This document shows positions 56,360-63,714 of a stretch of DNA of 64,000 nucleotides, in pieces. Source of the stretch: Patescibacteria group bacterium UBA918. GTDB lineage: Bacteria; Patescibacteriota; Minisyncoccia; Phycocordibacterales; UBA918. The notes under the pieces are model-generated. The model made no database searches and was not told where the DNA came from. It saw only the letters and a program-made list of their open reading frames with translations. Both the position numbers and the translations under genes were made by a program. The stretch covers positions 1 through 64,000 of the forward strand of contig DBEA01000010.1 of the NCBI GenBank assembly GCA_002293845.1, in the 5' to 3' direction. Each line of letters begins with the position of its first letter. Positions within the stretch are counted from its first letter, which is position 1.

Positions 56360-56956
56360 ATGCGACCTACGACAGTCATATTCATCGGTCCCCAAGGAAG
56401 CGGTAAGGGGACTCAGATTGAGAAACTCGATCAAGTACTGCGCGGAAAGGACCCCACTAGACGCGTGGTCGACATCCAGACCGGTCGACGCTTTAGGGCC
56501 ATGGCCGCTTCCGGCGAGGGTTACACGGAAAAACACGTGCAAGCGACACTGAACACCGGTGTGCTACAGCCCCTGTTTCTTTCGACCGTGCTGTGGGGCG
56601 ATGCTATGCGCACTCATCTCGACAACGAGTGTCACTTGCTCATCGACGGTTTCCCGCGGGTTATAGACGAAGCCAAGGTTTTGGAGTCGGCCCTGAGGTT
56701 CTACGACCGCAATCCGGTCGACATCATTTACCTTGATACCCCGGAGGAGGTGGTGCGTGGTCGTATGACGAGCCGCGCTCGACCCGATGACACCAAAGAG
56801 TCCATAGAAGAACGACTTAGATGGTACCGTGAGGAGACCTTGCCGGTAGTGGAGTATTACCGCGTCAGACCGAACGCGCATGTTCATGATATAGACGGCA
56901 CCGTCTCCATAGACGATGTGCACCGTGCTATTTTGAACGCTCTTAATTTGGCTTAA
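56360..56956 (+). CDS. Adenylate-kinase-family nucleotide kinase 2
   Basis: 198 aa. P-loop IFIGPQGSGKGTQIEKL, LLIDGFPRVIDEAKVLE and RARPDDTKESIEERLRWYREET place it firmly in the adenylate kinase family. It has the canonical DGFPR motif that the gene before it lacks (VFESVARKPEE there). It follows that gene by 1 nt. Tandem members may differ in substrate (AMP against other NMPs), or may act together. Confidence 0.85.
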   Translation: MRPTTVIFIGPQGSGKGTQIEKLDQVLRGKDPTRRVVDIQTGRRFRAMAASGEGYTEKHVQATLNTGVLQPLFLSTVLWGDAMRTHLDNECHLLIDGFPRVIDEAKVLESALRFYDRNPVDIIYLDTPEEVVRGRMTSRARPDDTKESIEERLRWYREETLPVVEYYRVRPNAHVHDIDGTVSIDDVHRAILNALNLA

Positions 56957-57730
56957 ATGGCTATCACTATCAAGACCAAAGAAGACATCGCTAAGTTGCG
57001 AAAGGGTGGAAAGATCCTCGCAGGTATTTTGGACGAACTGGAAAAGGAGGTGGTCCCTGGGAACACCACCCTAGACGTCGACGATCGCGCCATGGAACTG
57101 ATCGAGGCGGCCGGTCTTGAACCCATGCTCCTCGGTTATCAGCCTAGTTTCGCCCCTAGGCCGTATCCGGCGGCCACATGCGTCTCGGTCAACGATGTCG
57201 TCGTTCACGGTATTCCTAACGAAAAACCCCGCACTTTCAAGGATGGCGATGTTGTCAGTGTCGACTTGGTGATCGGCTATGACGGTATGGTGTTGGATTC
57301 TTGCCGCACTGTTATTTGTGGAAACGGCGACAGCGAGGCCGAGGAGTTGCTCGAGGTGACCAGGAAGGCCCTCAAGGCCGGCATCGCCGCCGTTCGTCCG
57401 GGTCGCCATGTCTCCGATATCGGGGCCGCCATCGAGAAGGTCGTACCGGCAGGTTACGGTATCGTCGAGGCTTTGTGCGGACATGGCCTCGGTTATTCTC
57501 TTCACGAAGAGCCGCAGATTCCGAATTACGTCATCAGAGGCTACAAAGGCGCGCTCTTGAAGCCGGGAATGGTGTTGGCGATCGAACCGATGATCATCCA
57601 CGGCGACAAGGACGTGGTCTTCGATGAACGAGATGGCTATGCCGTGCGCTCGGCAGATGGCCATGTGGCCGCGCATATGGAGCATACGGTCCTAGTGACC
57701 GAAAAAGGCGCGGAGGTCCTAACTCGCTAA
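56957..57730 (+). CDS. map: Methionine aminopeptidase, type I
   Basis: 257 aa. All five metal ligands are placed as expected: DLVIGYDGMVLDSCRTV (two Asp), GHGLGYSLHEEP (His), AIEPMI (Glu) and the C-terminal HMEHTVLVT with Glu. It removes the initiator Met. Starts immediately after the kinase stop. Confidence 0.98.
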   Translation: MAITIKTKEDIAKLRKGGKILAGILDELEKEVVPGNTTLDVDDRAMELIEAAGLEPMLLGYQPSFAPRPYPAATCVSVNDVVVHGIPNEKPRTFKDGDVVSVDLVIGYDGMVLDSCRTVICGNGDSEAEELLEVTRKALKAGIAAVRPGRHVSDIGAAIEKVVPAGYGIVEALCGHGLGYSLHEEPQIPNYVIRGYKGALLKPGMVLAIEPMIIHGDKDVVFDERDGYAVRSADGHVAAHMEHTVLVTEKGAEVLTR

Positions 57731-57791
57731 ATATCGTTTTGTCTTTTGGTTTTTTCGTGCTATCCTCACGTGACTTTAGAAACCAAACGTT

Positions 57792-58397
57792 ATGAATAAA
57801 TTGCCACATCAAGAAAGATCCCTCGTGCTCTTGAAGCCGGACGCCGTACAGCGTAGCCTTATCGGCGAGGTTGTCGGCCGTTTCGAGCGCGTCGGCCTCA
57901 AGGTGGCCGCCATGAAAATGGTCATGGCCACAGAGGAACAACTCATCACTCATTATAATAAGACCGACGAGTGGTATGAAAGAAAGGGCAAGGGTATCGT
58001 GGCCGATATGGAGGCCCATAAGATCCCGGTCACCAAGGAACCGATCGAGTACGGCAAAGATATCATTCGCAACATGGTGAAGTACATGACCGCCGCGCCG
58101 GTCGTCGCCATTGTGCTCGAAGGCAATCAGTCGGTGGCGGTAGTGACCAAGCTGGTCGGTACGACCGAACCCTCCACTTCGGACGTGGGCACCATTCGCG
58201 GCGATTACACGCTCGATTCGTACTCTCACGCCACCATCGAGAATCGCGGCGTGCGCAATTTGATCCACTGTTCCGAATCCCCGGCCGAGGCCGAACGCGA
58301 GATGGCCATTTGGTTCACGGACGGCGAGATGATGAAGTACGCTACGGCTCAGGAACGCATCATGTACGACGTCAACCTGGATGGATCGAACGAATAA
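57792..58397 (+). CDS. ndk: Nucleoside diphosphate kinase with insertions
   Basis: 201 aa (family about 140). ERSLVLLKPDAVQRSLIGEV is canonical, and the catalytic His lies in VRNLIHCSESPAEAERE (usual RN.IHGSDS). Two insertions add length: about 33 residues after HYNKTDEWYERKG and about 13 residues (DSYSHATIENRGV) directly before the active-site strand. The C-terminus is also extended. Makes NTPs from NDPs, a key salvage step in CPR bacteria. Confidence 0.92.
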   Translation: MNKLPHQERSLVLLKPDAVQRSLIGEVVGRFERVGLKVAAMKMVMATEEQLITHYNKTDEWYERKGKGIVADMEAHKIPVTKEPIEYGKDIIRNMVKYMTAAPVVAIVLEGNQSVAVVTKLVGTTEPSTSDVGTIRGDYTLDSYSHATIENRGVRNLIHCSESPAEAEREMAIWFTDGEMMKYATAQERIMYDVNLDGSNE

Positions 58398-58417
58398 TTG
58401 AAATTTCATTAAGAAAC

Positions 58418-58451
58418 AAAAAGCGGCGGGCCGAAAGGCCCGCCGCTTTTT
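58418..58451. terminator. Terminator after ndk
   Basis: AAAAAGCGGCGGGCC / GGCCCGCCGCTTTTT, loop GAAA. Confidence 0.93.
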
Positions 58452-58459
58452 GCCCGTGT

Positions 58460-58465
58460 TATGAT
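58460..58465 (+). promoter_or_regulatory. -10 box of an ncRNA (TATGAT)
   Basis: TATGAT with +1 expected at about 58472, where a closing helix of the RNA begins. No clear -35. Confidence 0.5.
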
Positions 58466-58471
58466 TTTCAG

Positions 58472-58705
58472 AGGACTGATAAAGCATGTTCCGAGTTATG
58501 CAACATTTAGGGCTGCCTTTAGACTCGGTTTCCTATGAGAATCCCTCGGGACTTTCAGACAGTTACCGGTACGGGTGCCCACCTGGCACAGCGCCGGGGA
58601 CATGCTCAGTCCGACGAATTCGCCTCCATTCTCGCCGTAAAGACGACGTTGTGGTGAGAGTGGAGGCGGATTCTGAAAGCTCCGTCTGTTGACGGAGCTT
58701 TTGTA
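58472..58705 (+). ncRNA. Structured RNA of unknown class, about 234 nt
   Basis: The gap after ndk has no gene. Its 5' end GGACTGA (58473-58479) pairs with TCAGTCC (58606-58612). GCATGTTCC (58484-58492) pairs with GGGACATGC (58597-58605, one wobble), giving 16 bp closing a multi-hairpin domain that includes CCGAGT/ACTCGG and GTGCC/GGCAC. A second domain is a 13-bp hairpin CGCCTCC...GGAGGCG (58621-58668). A perfect terminator ends the unit. No SRP, tmRNA or RNase P signature was found. The next gene has its own leaderless -10. Confidence 0.72.
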
Positions 58706-58710
58706 TTTTT
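58676..58710 (+). terminator. Terminator of the ncRNA
   Basis: AAAGCTCCGTC / GACGGAGCTTT, loop TGTT, then TGTATTTTT. Confidence 0.9.
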
Positions 58711-58718
58711 CGACGTGA

Positions 58719-58724
58719 TAAAAT
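58719..58724 (+). promoter_or_regulatory. -10 box, leaderless (TAAAAT)
   Basis: TAAAAT, 6 nt, ATG at 58731. Confidence 0.6.
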
Positions 58725-58730
58725 CGATAC

Positions 58731-59117
58731 ATGATAAAGCCGGTCACTACAATCTTCGTCATATCCGCTTCGATACTGGCCACCACTAATTATTTGGCCA
58801 TCGAGTTCTATCTATATTGGTATTATCCGTGGATCGATCTGGTCACTCATTTTCTCGGCGGAGCGGTGGCCGCCTTAGGGGCGTTTTCTTTGAAGGACTT
58901 TTGGCCGCGATTTCCAGGACGAGCACTTCGTTTATCTATAATCATCACTTTCGTGTTCCTGGTGGCCGTAGCTTGGGAGGCCTTCGAGGTTTGGGCCGGC
59001 ATTTCTATGAACGAACCGGGGTATGCTTTAGACACGGTGCTGGATCTCATCATGGGTCTATCGGGCGGTGGCGTCGGGTATTTTGTCGGCCGTAACGTGA
59101 GAGATTTAGACCTATGA
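58731..59117 (+). CDS. Four-TM membrane protein (YjdF/DUF2238-like)
   Basis: 128 aa. The pattern WYYPWIDLVTHFLGGAVAALG, then AVAWEAFEVWAG and DTVLDLIMGLSGGGVGYFVG, with polar Asp/His/Glu residues inside the helices, resembles the DUF2238 (YjdF) family. Function unknown. Its stop overlaps the start of the next gene (ATGA), so the two are translationally coupled. Confidence 0.72.
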   Translation: MIKPVTTIFVISASILATTNYLAIEFYLYWYYPWIDLVTHFLGGAVAALGAFSLKDFWPRFPGRALRLSIIITFVFLVAVAWEAFEVWAGISMNEPGYALDTVLDLIMGLSGGGVGYFVGRNVRDLDL

Positions 59118-60475
59118 CCTCGAAACTAGGTTTCTACGGAGGAGTGGGAAGCGTCACCGGCGCCAATTTCTGGCTCGATACCGGCGGCTCCCAGATCGTG
59201 GTCGACTGCGGCCTGGTGCAGGGCGACCGGTTCGACATGGAGGTTAACGCCGAGGATTTCGCCTTCGACCCTAAGGCCGTGAACACCCTTCTTGTCACTC
59301 ATGCCCATGCCGACCACATCGGCCGCGTGCCCAAGCTCGTTCGCGACGGTTTTTCGGGCAAGATATATTCGACCGAACCCACTCGGGCACTGGCCGATGT
59401 GATGTTGCGCGACGCATACAGAGTGATGGTCTATGAGTCTGAACGTTATGGCTCGCCGGTTCTTTACGACGAGGCGGACATCGACCAGGCCTTGGCACTC
59501 TGGAACTCGGTCGAGTACGAAGAACCTTTAAGTTTGCCCGACGGCGTGACGGCCAAGTTTAAAGACGTCGGCCACATTTTGGGTTCCGCTTCGATCACGC
59601 TCAGTCGCGATGATCGGTCGATCGTGTTCAGCGGGGACATCGGCAACGTGCCCCAGCCTTTACTCGATGCCCCGGTCGTCCCTGTCGGCTATGATTATTT
59701 GGTCATGGAGAGCGTATACGGCGATCGGCGCCATGAGGAGGTAAAAGAACGGTCCGATCTATTGCGTCACCACATCGAGGACACTATTAAAAAGCGGGGT
59801 ACTCTGATCATTCCGGCGTTTTCCCTGGAGCGCACTCAAGGCATGCTGTTCGAGATCAACAATCTGGTGGAATCGGGGGCGATCGCTCCGATACCGACTT
59901 TCCTCGATTCGCCATTGGCGATTGCCGTCACTGAGATATATCGTGATCGCACCAATTACTTGCGTCGCGAGGTCAGAGAGCAGATCGCCAACGGCGACGA
60001 CATCTTCGACTTTCCTAAACTCAAGTTCACGCGTAGCGCCGCTGATTCGGCTCTGATCGGAAAAGAGAAGGGAGCGAAGATCGTCATCGCCGGCAGTGGC
60101 ATGTCGCACGGTGGGCGTATTTTAGGCCATGAACAGCGATATCTCGAGGACCCGTCCACCACGCTCCTCTTGGTCGGCTACCAGGCCGTCGGGTCGGTCG
60201 GCCGCCGGCTACAAGACGGCGCCAAGAGCCTCAAGATCGACGGCATCAAAGTGAAGGTAAAAGCCAAGATCGCGGTGATCCGCGGCTGGTCCGGCCATGC
60301 CGACCGCGATCAGCTCGTCGACTTCGTCGCCCAAGGCGGCGGGAAGGCTAAGCAGGTTTTCGTGACTATGGGCGAAGAGCGCTCCTCGTTGTTCTTGGTC
60401 CAGCGTCTCCGCGATTATTTAGGCGTCAACGCCGTGGCTCCGAGCGCGGGGGAGGTGGTAGAGATCGAGTTTTAG
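59114..60475 (+). CDS. MBL-fold beta-CASP RNA nuclease (YSH1-like)
   Basis: 453 aa. Metal-binding [22 protein letters not shown], the Asp of FSGDIGN and the beta-CASP features [31 protein letters not shown] and [13 protein letters not shown] are all present. These match the archaeal CPSF/YSH1-type group rather than RNase J. Likely an RNA-processing endo/exonuclease. The ATG overlaps the preceding stop by 4 nt. Confidence 0.93.
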   Translation: MTSKLGFYGGVGSVTGANFWLDTGGSQIVVDCGLVQGDRFDMEVNAEDFAFDPKAVNTLLVTHAHADHIGRVPKLVRDGFSGKIYSTEPTRALADVMLRDAYRVMVYESERYGSPVLYDEADIDQALALWNSVEYEEPLSLPDGVTAKFKDVGHILGSASITLSRDDRSIVFSGDIGNVPQPLLDAPVVPVGYDYLVMESVYGDRRHEEVKERSDLLRHHIEDTIKKRGTLIIPAFSLERTQGMLFEINNLVESGAIAPIPTFLDSPLAIAVTEIYRDRTNYLRREVREQIANGDDIFDFPKLKFTRSAADSALIGKEKGAKIVIAGSGMSHGGRILGHEQRYLEDPSTTLLLVGYQAVGSVGRRLQDGAKSLKIDGIKVKVKAKIAVIRGWSGHADRDQLVDFVAQGGGKAKQVFVTMGEERSSLFLVQRLRDYLGVNAVAPSAGEVVEIEF

Positions 60476-60494
60476 TAAAATATCAACATTGACC

Positions 60495-60980
60495 ATGGCT
60501 CATAATAACTATTATCTTGATTTTTGTGTCGATACTTATGTAGTCAATGGAGACTCGGTTTTGCTTCGGTTGCACGAAAAATACAATTACTGGGGTTCTC
60601 CCGGCGGTCACATCGACCCGGGAGAAGATGCTAATGAGGCTGCTGTGCGCGAAGTTTGGGAAGAAGTGGGTCTTAAGATTAGTTTGGTAGGTCCTGCTGA
60701 TTGGGTTAAAACGGATACTGAGACTAATAAAGATCTTGTACCACCCCTTTTTATCAATAGGCACTCAATAAGTGCGACCCATGACCACACGGCCTTGGTT
60801 TTTATTGCTGAGTCCGAATCAAGAGATATAAATCCTCAGACTGAGGAAGATAAAAACAAAGCCGCTGCATGTCGCTGGGTGACTCAGTCTGAACTTGACG
60901 ATTTACTCAAGGACGACCCGAGAATGCGTCCGGAGATCCACCGCTACGCTTCCACTGCTTTACGGCTCGTTAATAAATAA
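60495..60980 (+). CDS. Nudix hydrolase
   Basis: About 161 aa. Nudix box: [24 protein letters not shown], spanning about residues 34-57. The N-terminus [26 protein letters not shown] is a typical strand-rich start. AT-richer than its neighbours. TAAAAT lies 13 nt before the ATG; an in-frame TTG 6 nt upstream is possible. Confidence 0.9.
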   Translation: MAHNNYYLDFCVDTYVVNGDSVLLRLHEKYNYWGSPGGHIDPGEDANEAAVREVWEEVGLKISLVGPADWVKTDTETNKDLVPPLFINRHSISATHDHTALVFIAESESRDINPQTEEDKNKAAACRWVTQSELDDLLKDDPRMRPEIHRYASTALRLVNK

Positions 60981-61011
60981 CAAAGCCCCGCGCCGAAGGC
61001 GCGGGGTTTTG
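60981..61011. terminator. Bidirectional terminator
   Basis: CCCCGCGCC / GGCGCGGGG, loop GAA, with CAAA and TTTTG flanks, between convergent genes. Confidence 0.9.
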
Positions 61012-61038
61012 TATACTGCGAGTCGAGTCACTGCGCGA

Positions 61039-61383
61039 CTATTTGACCTGATCCACGATTCTCTGGAACGCTTCCGGACGATCCTTGGCCAAGGTGGCGA
61101 GGATCTTGCGATCGACAGCGATACCCTTATCTTTCATCGTCTTCATGAAAGTGCTGTATTTGAGGCCTTGGGCCTTTAGGGCCGCATTGATGCGGGTGAT
61201 CCAAAGTGCGCGGAAATCGGCCTTCTTGTCCTTGCGGTGCGCGAAGGCGTAGGTCTGCGCGTGATGAATGGCCTCGATCGCTTGGCGTTTCTTCTTGGAG
61301 CGGCCGAAGCGGTAACCTTTGACTTGTTCGAGGATGTTGCGACGGCGCTTCTGGGCCATCAATCCTCCTTTGACACGGGACAT
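61039..61383 (-). CDS. rplT: Ribosomal protein bL20
   Basis: 114 aa. MSRVKGGLMAQKRRRNILEQ, KGYRFGRSKKKRQAIEAIHHA and the C-terminal ARINAALKAQGLKYS-like region are standard. Essential for early 50S assembly and, in other bacteria, a repressor of its own operon. Last gene of infC-rpmI-rplT. Confidence 0.97.
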   Translation of the reverse strand: MSRVKGGLMAQKRRRNILEQVKGYRFGRSKKKRQAIEAIHHAQTYAFAHRKDKKADFRALWITRINAALKAQGLKYSTFMKTMKDKGIAVDRKILATLAKDRPEAFQRIVDQVK

Positions 61384-61441
61384 AAATTAGTAAGTAGAAA
61401 TTAGAAAGTAGTAAGTATGGGCAAAACTTTCACAGTTATGG

Positions 61442-61526
61442 AAATTCGTAGGGTTGGAGGAAAGTTTGTGAGCGAGCCGTATACAGACATACGGTGACGA
61501 ACAAAATTTCCGAAACCCAAGAATTT
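61442..61526 (+). repeat. Dispersed long-hairpin element E5
   Basis: AAATTC/GAATTT, GGGTT/AACCC, GGAAA/TTTCC, TTTGT/ACAAA and apex CCGTAT/ATACGG (loop ACAGAC) are nested. It lies in the rpmI-rplT gap; its outer edge touches the rpmI stop codon. A G-poor leader (61384-61415) sits between it and rplT. Confidence 0.8.
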
Positions 61527-61722
61527 ACTTAGCTGTGGGAGTTTTGGGAAGGAAACGACGGGTAATGCGCTTGCTGTAATTCAATACCTGAGTGCGCTTG
61601 CGACGAAGACGTTGCTGGCCGCTCTGGCGGGCGTTGAAGTGGTTCTGTCCGGGCTTCCTGGCCACCAGCTTACCGTTCTTCGTCACCTTGATTCTCTTGG
61701 TATAACTTTTATTTGTCTTCAT
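61525..61722 (-). CDS. rpmI: Ribosomal protein bL35
   Basis: 65 aa from MKTNKSYTKRIKVT. NHFNARQSGQQRLRRKR resembles the central family motif (H....KS.k.kR.lr), and the C-terminus ends RRFLPKTPTAK. The frame is open 42 nt upstream; the conserved N-terminus and family length fix this start. Confidence 0.95.
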   Translation of the reverse strand: MKTNKSYTKRIKVTKNGKLVARKPGQNHFNARQSGQQRLRRKRTQVLNYSKRITRRFLPKTPTAK

Positions 61723-61795
61723 AATGTTTTCGATTTTCGGGGTATTCTGTCGGAGAAGCGACAAAAGTGCCTAGAAATATACCGCAAAAAAACCT

Positions 61796-62467
61796 TTAAA
61801 TCAACCCCCCTTCGATGAGCTCGTCCAAGGACTTCTTTTTGGCCCTCTTGGCCTCCTCGGCGGCGGTTTCGGTCGGTTTAGGGTACGTTTTCACCACGTC
61901 GATCTCGCGACCCTTTTCGAATTTGGCTTTACCTTCGCGTTCCAAGGTGACGGTGTAGCCCTTAGGGCTTTTTTTGATCGGATCGGCGATCTTGTATTCG
62001 ATCGGGATGATCTTGAGGAAGCGCTCCAGACGATCGGTGAGGAAGGCCGGTTCCATGTACTTGTAGCGTCCCGACAAGAACAGGTCCACTTTGACGCGAT
62101 GTCCCTCCGAGAGCCATTCGGCCGCACGGCGAGCCTTGAGTTGCTGATCGTGGTCGCCGGTGATCACCTTGACCTGTACCGACTTGGTCTCGGTGACGTG
62201 GGACTTGCTCTTTACCTCGCTGGCCTTCCTTTTGGTCTCATATCGGTACTGACCGAAGTCCATGATCTTGGCGACCGGGGGATTGGCGTTCGGACTGATC
62301 TCGATGAGGTCGAGTCCGGCCTCGTCGGCCGCCTTTAATGCCTCATCTAGTAGCAACACCCCCAGATTTTCGCCTTTGGCGCCGATCACGCGCAACTCCT
62401 TCGCCCTGATGGCGCGATTGATGCGAGTACGATCCTTTTGGTTGTAGCTTGGTCGCGGATTGTTCAG
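61796..62467 (-). CDS. infC: Translation initiation factor IF-3, non-AUG start
   Basis: About 200-223 aa. LGVLLLDEALKAADEAGLDLIEISPN and PPVAKIMDFGQYRYE form the N-domain, VKVDLFLSGRYKY and LERFLKI the C-domain. A C-terminal tail (AAEEAKRAKKKSLDELIEGG) is extra. The conserved start region RINRAIRAKELRVIG lies upstream of any ATG: the first TTG falls inside it. In-frame codons after the upstream TAG include CTG (62467) and ATC (62422, preceded by AAAGGA at 10 nt), so the true start must be non-standard. IF-3 genes of other bacteria use AUU for autoregulation. Coordinates here assume the CTG. Confidence 0.85.
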   Translation of the reverse strand: MNNPRPSYNQKDRTRINRAIRAKELRVIGAKGENLGVLLLDEALKAADEAGLDLIEISPNANPPVAKIMDFGQYRYETKRKASEVKSKSHVTETKSVQVKVITGDHDQQLKARRAAEWLSEGHRVKVDLFLSGRYKYMEPAFLTDRLERFLKIIPIEYKIADPIKKSPKGYTVTLEREGKAKFEKGREIDVVKTYPKPTETAAEEAKRAKKKSLDELIEGGLI

Positions 62468-62515
62468 ATTTTTTTCTCTTAATGACTAAAAGGCGGAGCG
62501 CTTATTAGTGCATGG

Positions 62516-62521
62516 AATATA
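62516..62521 (-). promoter_or_regulatory. -10 box of infC (TATATT)
   Basis: Minus-strand TATATT with +1 near 62509, giving a leader of about 40-90 nt depending on which start codon is used. Confidence 0.5.
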
Positions 62522-62599
62522 ACACAAAATAGGGAATAGTGAATAGGGTTTTGGTGATGCCCTTAATATAGGCTGTTCCCAATCATAAAAATGACTACG

Positions 62600-62631
62600 G
62601 TAAAATGTACCTGTAAACAGGTACATTTTAC
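62600..62631. repeat. Palindromic hairpin between the SET gene and infC
   Basis: GTAAAATGTACCTGT / ACAGGTACATTTTAC, 15 bp with loop AA. It shares the ACCTGT/ACAGGT core with the palindrome at 27949. Probably the terminator of the SET-domain gene. Confidence 0.7.
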
Positions 62632-62643
62632 GTCGGACTTTGA

Positions 62644-63036
62644 CTAGGTTCTGCCATGATGTCCGCACTTGCATCCGTACGGTTTAATGTATTCGTCGAA
62701 GTAGACCTTTCCATAGTCATAAGTGAGCTCTTCGCCGGCCTTGATCTTCCGCTTGGCCTCTATCCCGATCTCGTTCGCGTCGGTATAGTGCACGGCTTCG
62801 CAATTGGGGCGGCAGGAATGATTAATGTAGCGGGCCAGATTGGACCTTCCCGATCCGTCGATGGTCCATTTCTCGTCCAGGTCGAACTGATAGCGGTTCG
62901 GCTTCCTGTCCGCTTCCGCGTGGCTGATCTTTTTGCCGGTATATTCGATGATCAGATCGCCCTTGTCCCAGTCGCGCAACGTCTTGAGGCCGAGACCGGC
63001 GCTCGATTTGAATACTTTGAAATCCTTCTTCGACAT
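62644..63036 (-). CDS. SET-domain protein-lysine methyltransferase
   Basis: 130 aa, a minimal SET domain. SSAGLGLKTLRDWDKGDLIIEYTG, the pseudoknot motif YINHSCRPNCEAV (SAM site) and GEELTYDYG (catalytic Tyr region) are intact, followed by a post-SET-like CKCGHHG. It methylates lysine side chains. Targets are unknown; lysine-rich proteins such as that at 15773 or ribosomal proteins are possible. Confidence 0.93.
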   Translation of the reverse strand: MSKKDFKVFKSSAGLGLKTLRDWDKGDLIIEYTGKKISHAEADRKPNRYQFDLDEKWTIDGSGRSNLARYINHSCRPNCEAVHYTDANEIGIEAKRKIKAGEELTYDYGKVYFDEYIKPYGCKCGHHGRT

Positions 63037-63071
63037 AATAGCGACGATACTAACATGCTTTGATCGTCTGT

Positions 63072-63077
63072 TAAAAT
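63072..63077 (+). promoter_or_regulatory. -10 box (TAAAAT)
   Basis: TAAAAT, 7 nt, ATG at 63085. Confidence 0.5.
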
Positions 63078-63084
63078 AAAGCGC

Positions 63085-63681
63085 ATGTTCGAATGGATAC
63101 TACACGTCATCGAGGTCGGAGGATATGGCGGCATCTTCACGTTGATGGTGCTTGAAAACGTCTTTCCTCCCATTCCGTCGGAGGTGATCCTGCCGCTCGC
63201 CGGTTATTCAGTGGCCACTGACGGCATGAGTCTCTTATCGGTGATCATGGTCGCGACTTTGGGTACGGTGGTCGGCACTATGCCCTGGTATATAGCCGGA
63301 CGGGTTTTCGGCGCTCGTCGGCTGAAGGCTTTGTCCGTGCGCTATGGTCGGTGGCTAACGCTTTCTCCTAGCGATATCGAGGCGGCCGAGGCTTGGTTTC
63401 AAACGCATGGAAAGAGGGCGGTCTTGTTCGGTCGTCTCATTCCGACCGTGCGCACGCTCATCTCGGTACCGGCCGGAATCGCGCATTTGCCGCTCCCGAC
63501 CTTCCTCCTGTACTCCTTCGTCGGTAGCTTGCTGTGGACGTCGTTGCTGACTTATCTCGGTTTCATACTTGGCAATCAACACGAGCGCGTGGCGGAATAC
63601 CTGAATCCGGTTTCCGACCTCGTCATTTTGGTGATCGTGGCGGTCTATCTCTATCGCGTCGTCACTTTCAAGGTTAAGTGA
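63085..63681 (+). CDS. DedA family membrane protein
   Basis: 198 aa, about five membrane segments. LENVFPPIPSEVILPLAGY, TLGTVVGTMPWYIAGRVFG and the signature FGRLIPTVRTLISVPAGIAHLP are all canonical, including the arginines lost in the diverged relative at 25818. The family is linked to lipid flipping and proton-motive-force homeostasis. Confidence 0.95.
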   Translation: MFEWILHVIEVGGYGGIFTLMVLENVFPPIPSEVILPLAGYSVATDGMSLLSVIMVATLGTVVGTMPWYIAGRVFGARRLKALSVRYGRWLTLSPSDIEAAEAWFQTHGKRAVLFGRLIPTVRTLISVPAGIAHLPLPTFLLYSFVGSLLWTSLLTYLGFILGNQHERVAEYLNPVSDLVILVIVAVYLYRVVTFKVK

Positions 63682-63683
63682 AA

Positions 63684-63714
63684 AAGCGTGAAAGGCCGAA
63701 GGCCTTTCACGCTT
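63684..63714 (-). terminator. Terminator overlapping the stop of the HAD nucleotidase
   Basis: AAGCGTGAAAGGCC / GGCCTTTCACGCTT, loop GAA; in the minus direction it is followed by TTTCACTT. The TGA of the leftward gene lies within the stem. Confidence 0.85.

Noticed and set aside
57594..58487. 297-codon antisense frame across map and ndk
   Set aside because: Spans two conserved genes and a terminator on the other strand; no coding features.
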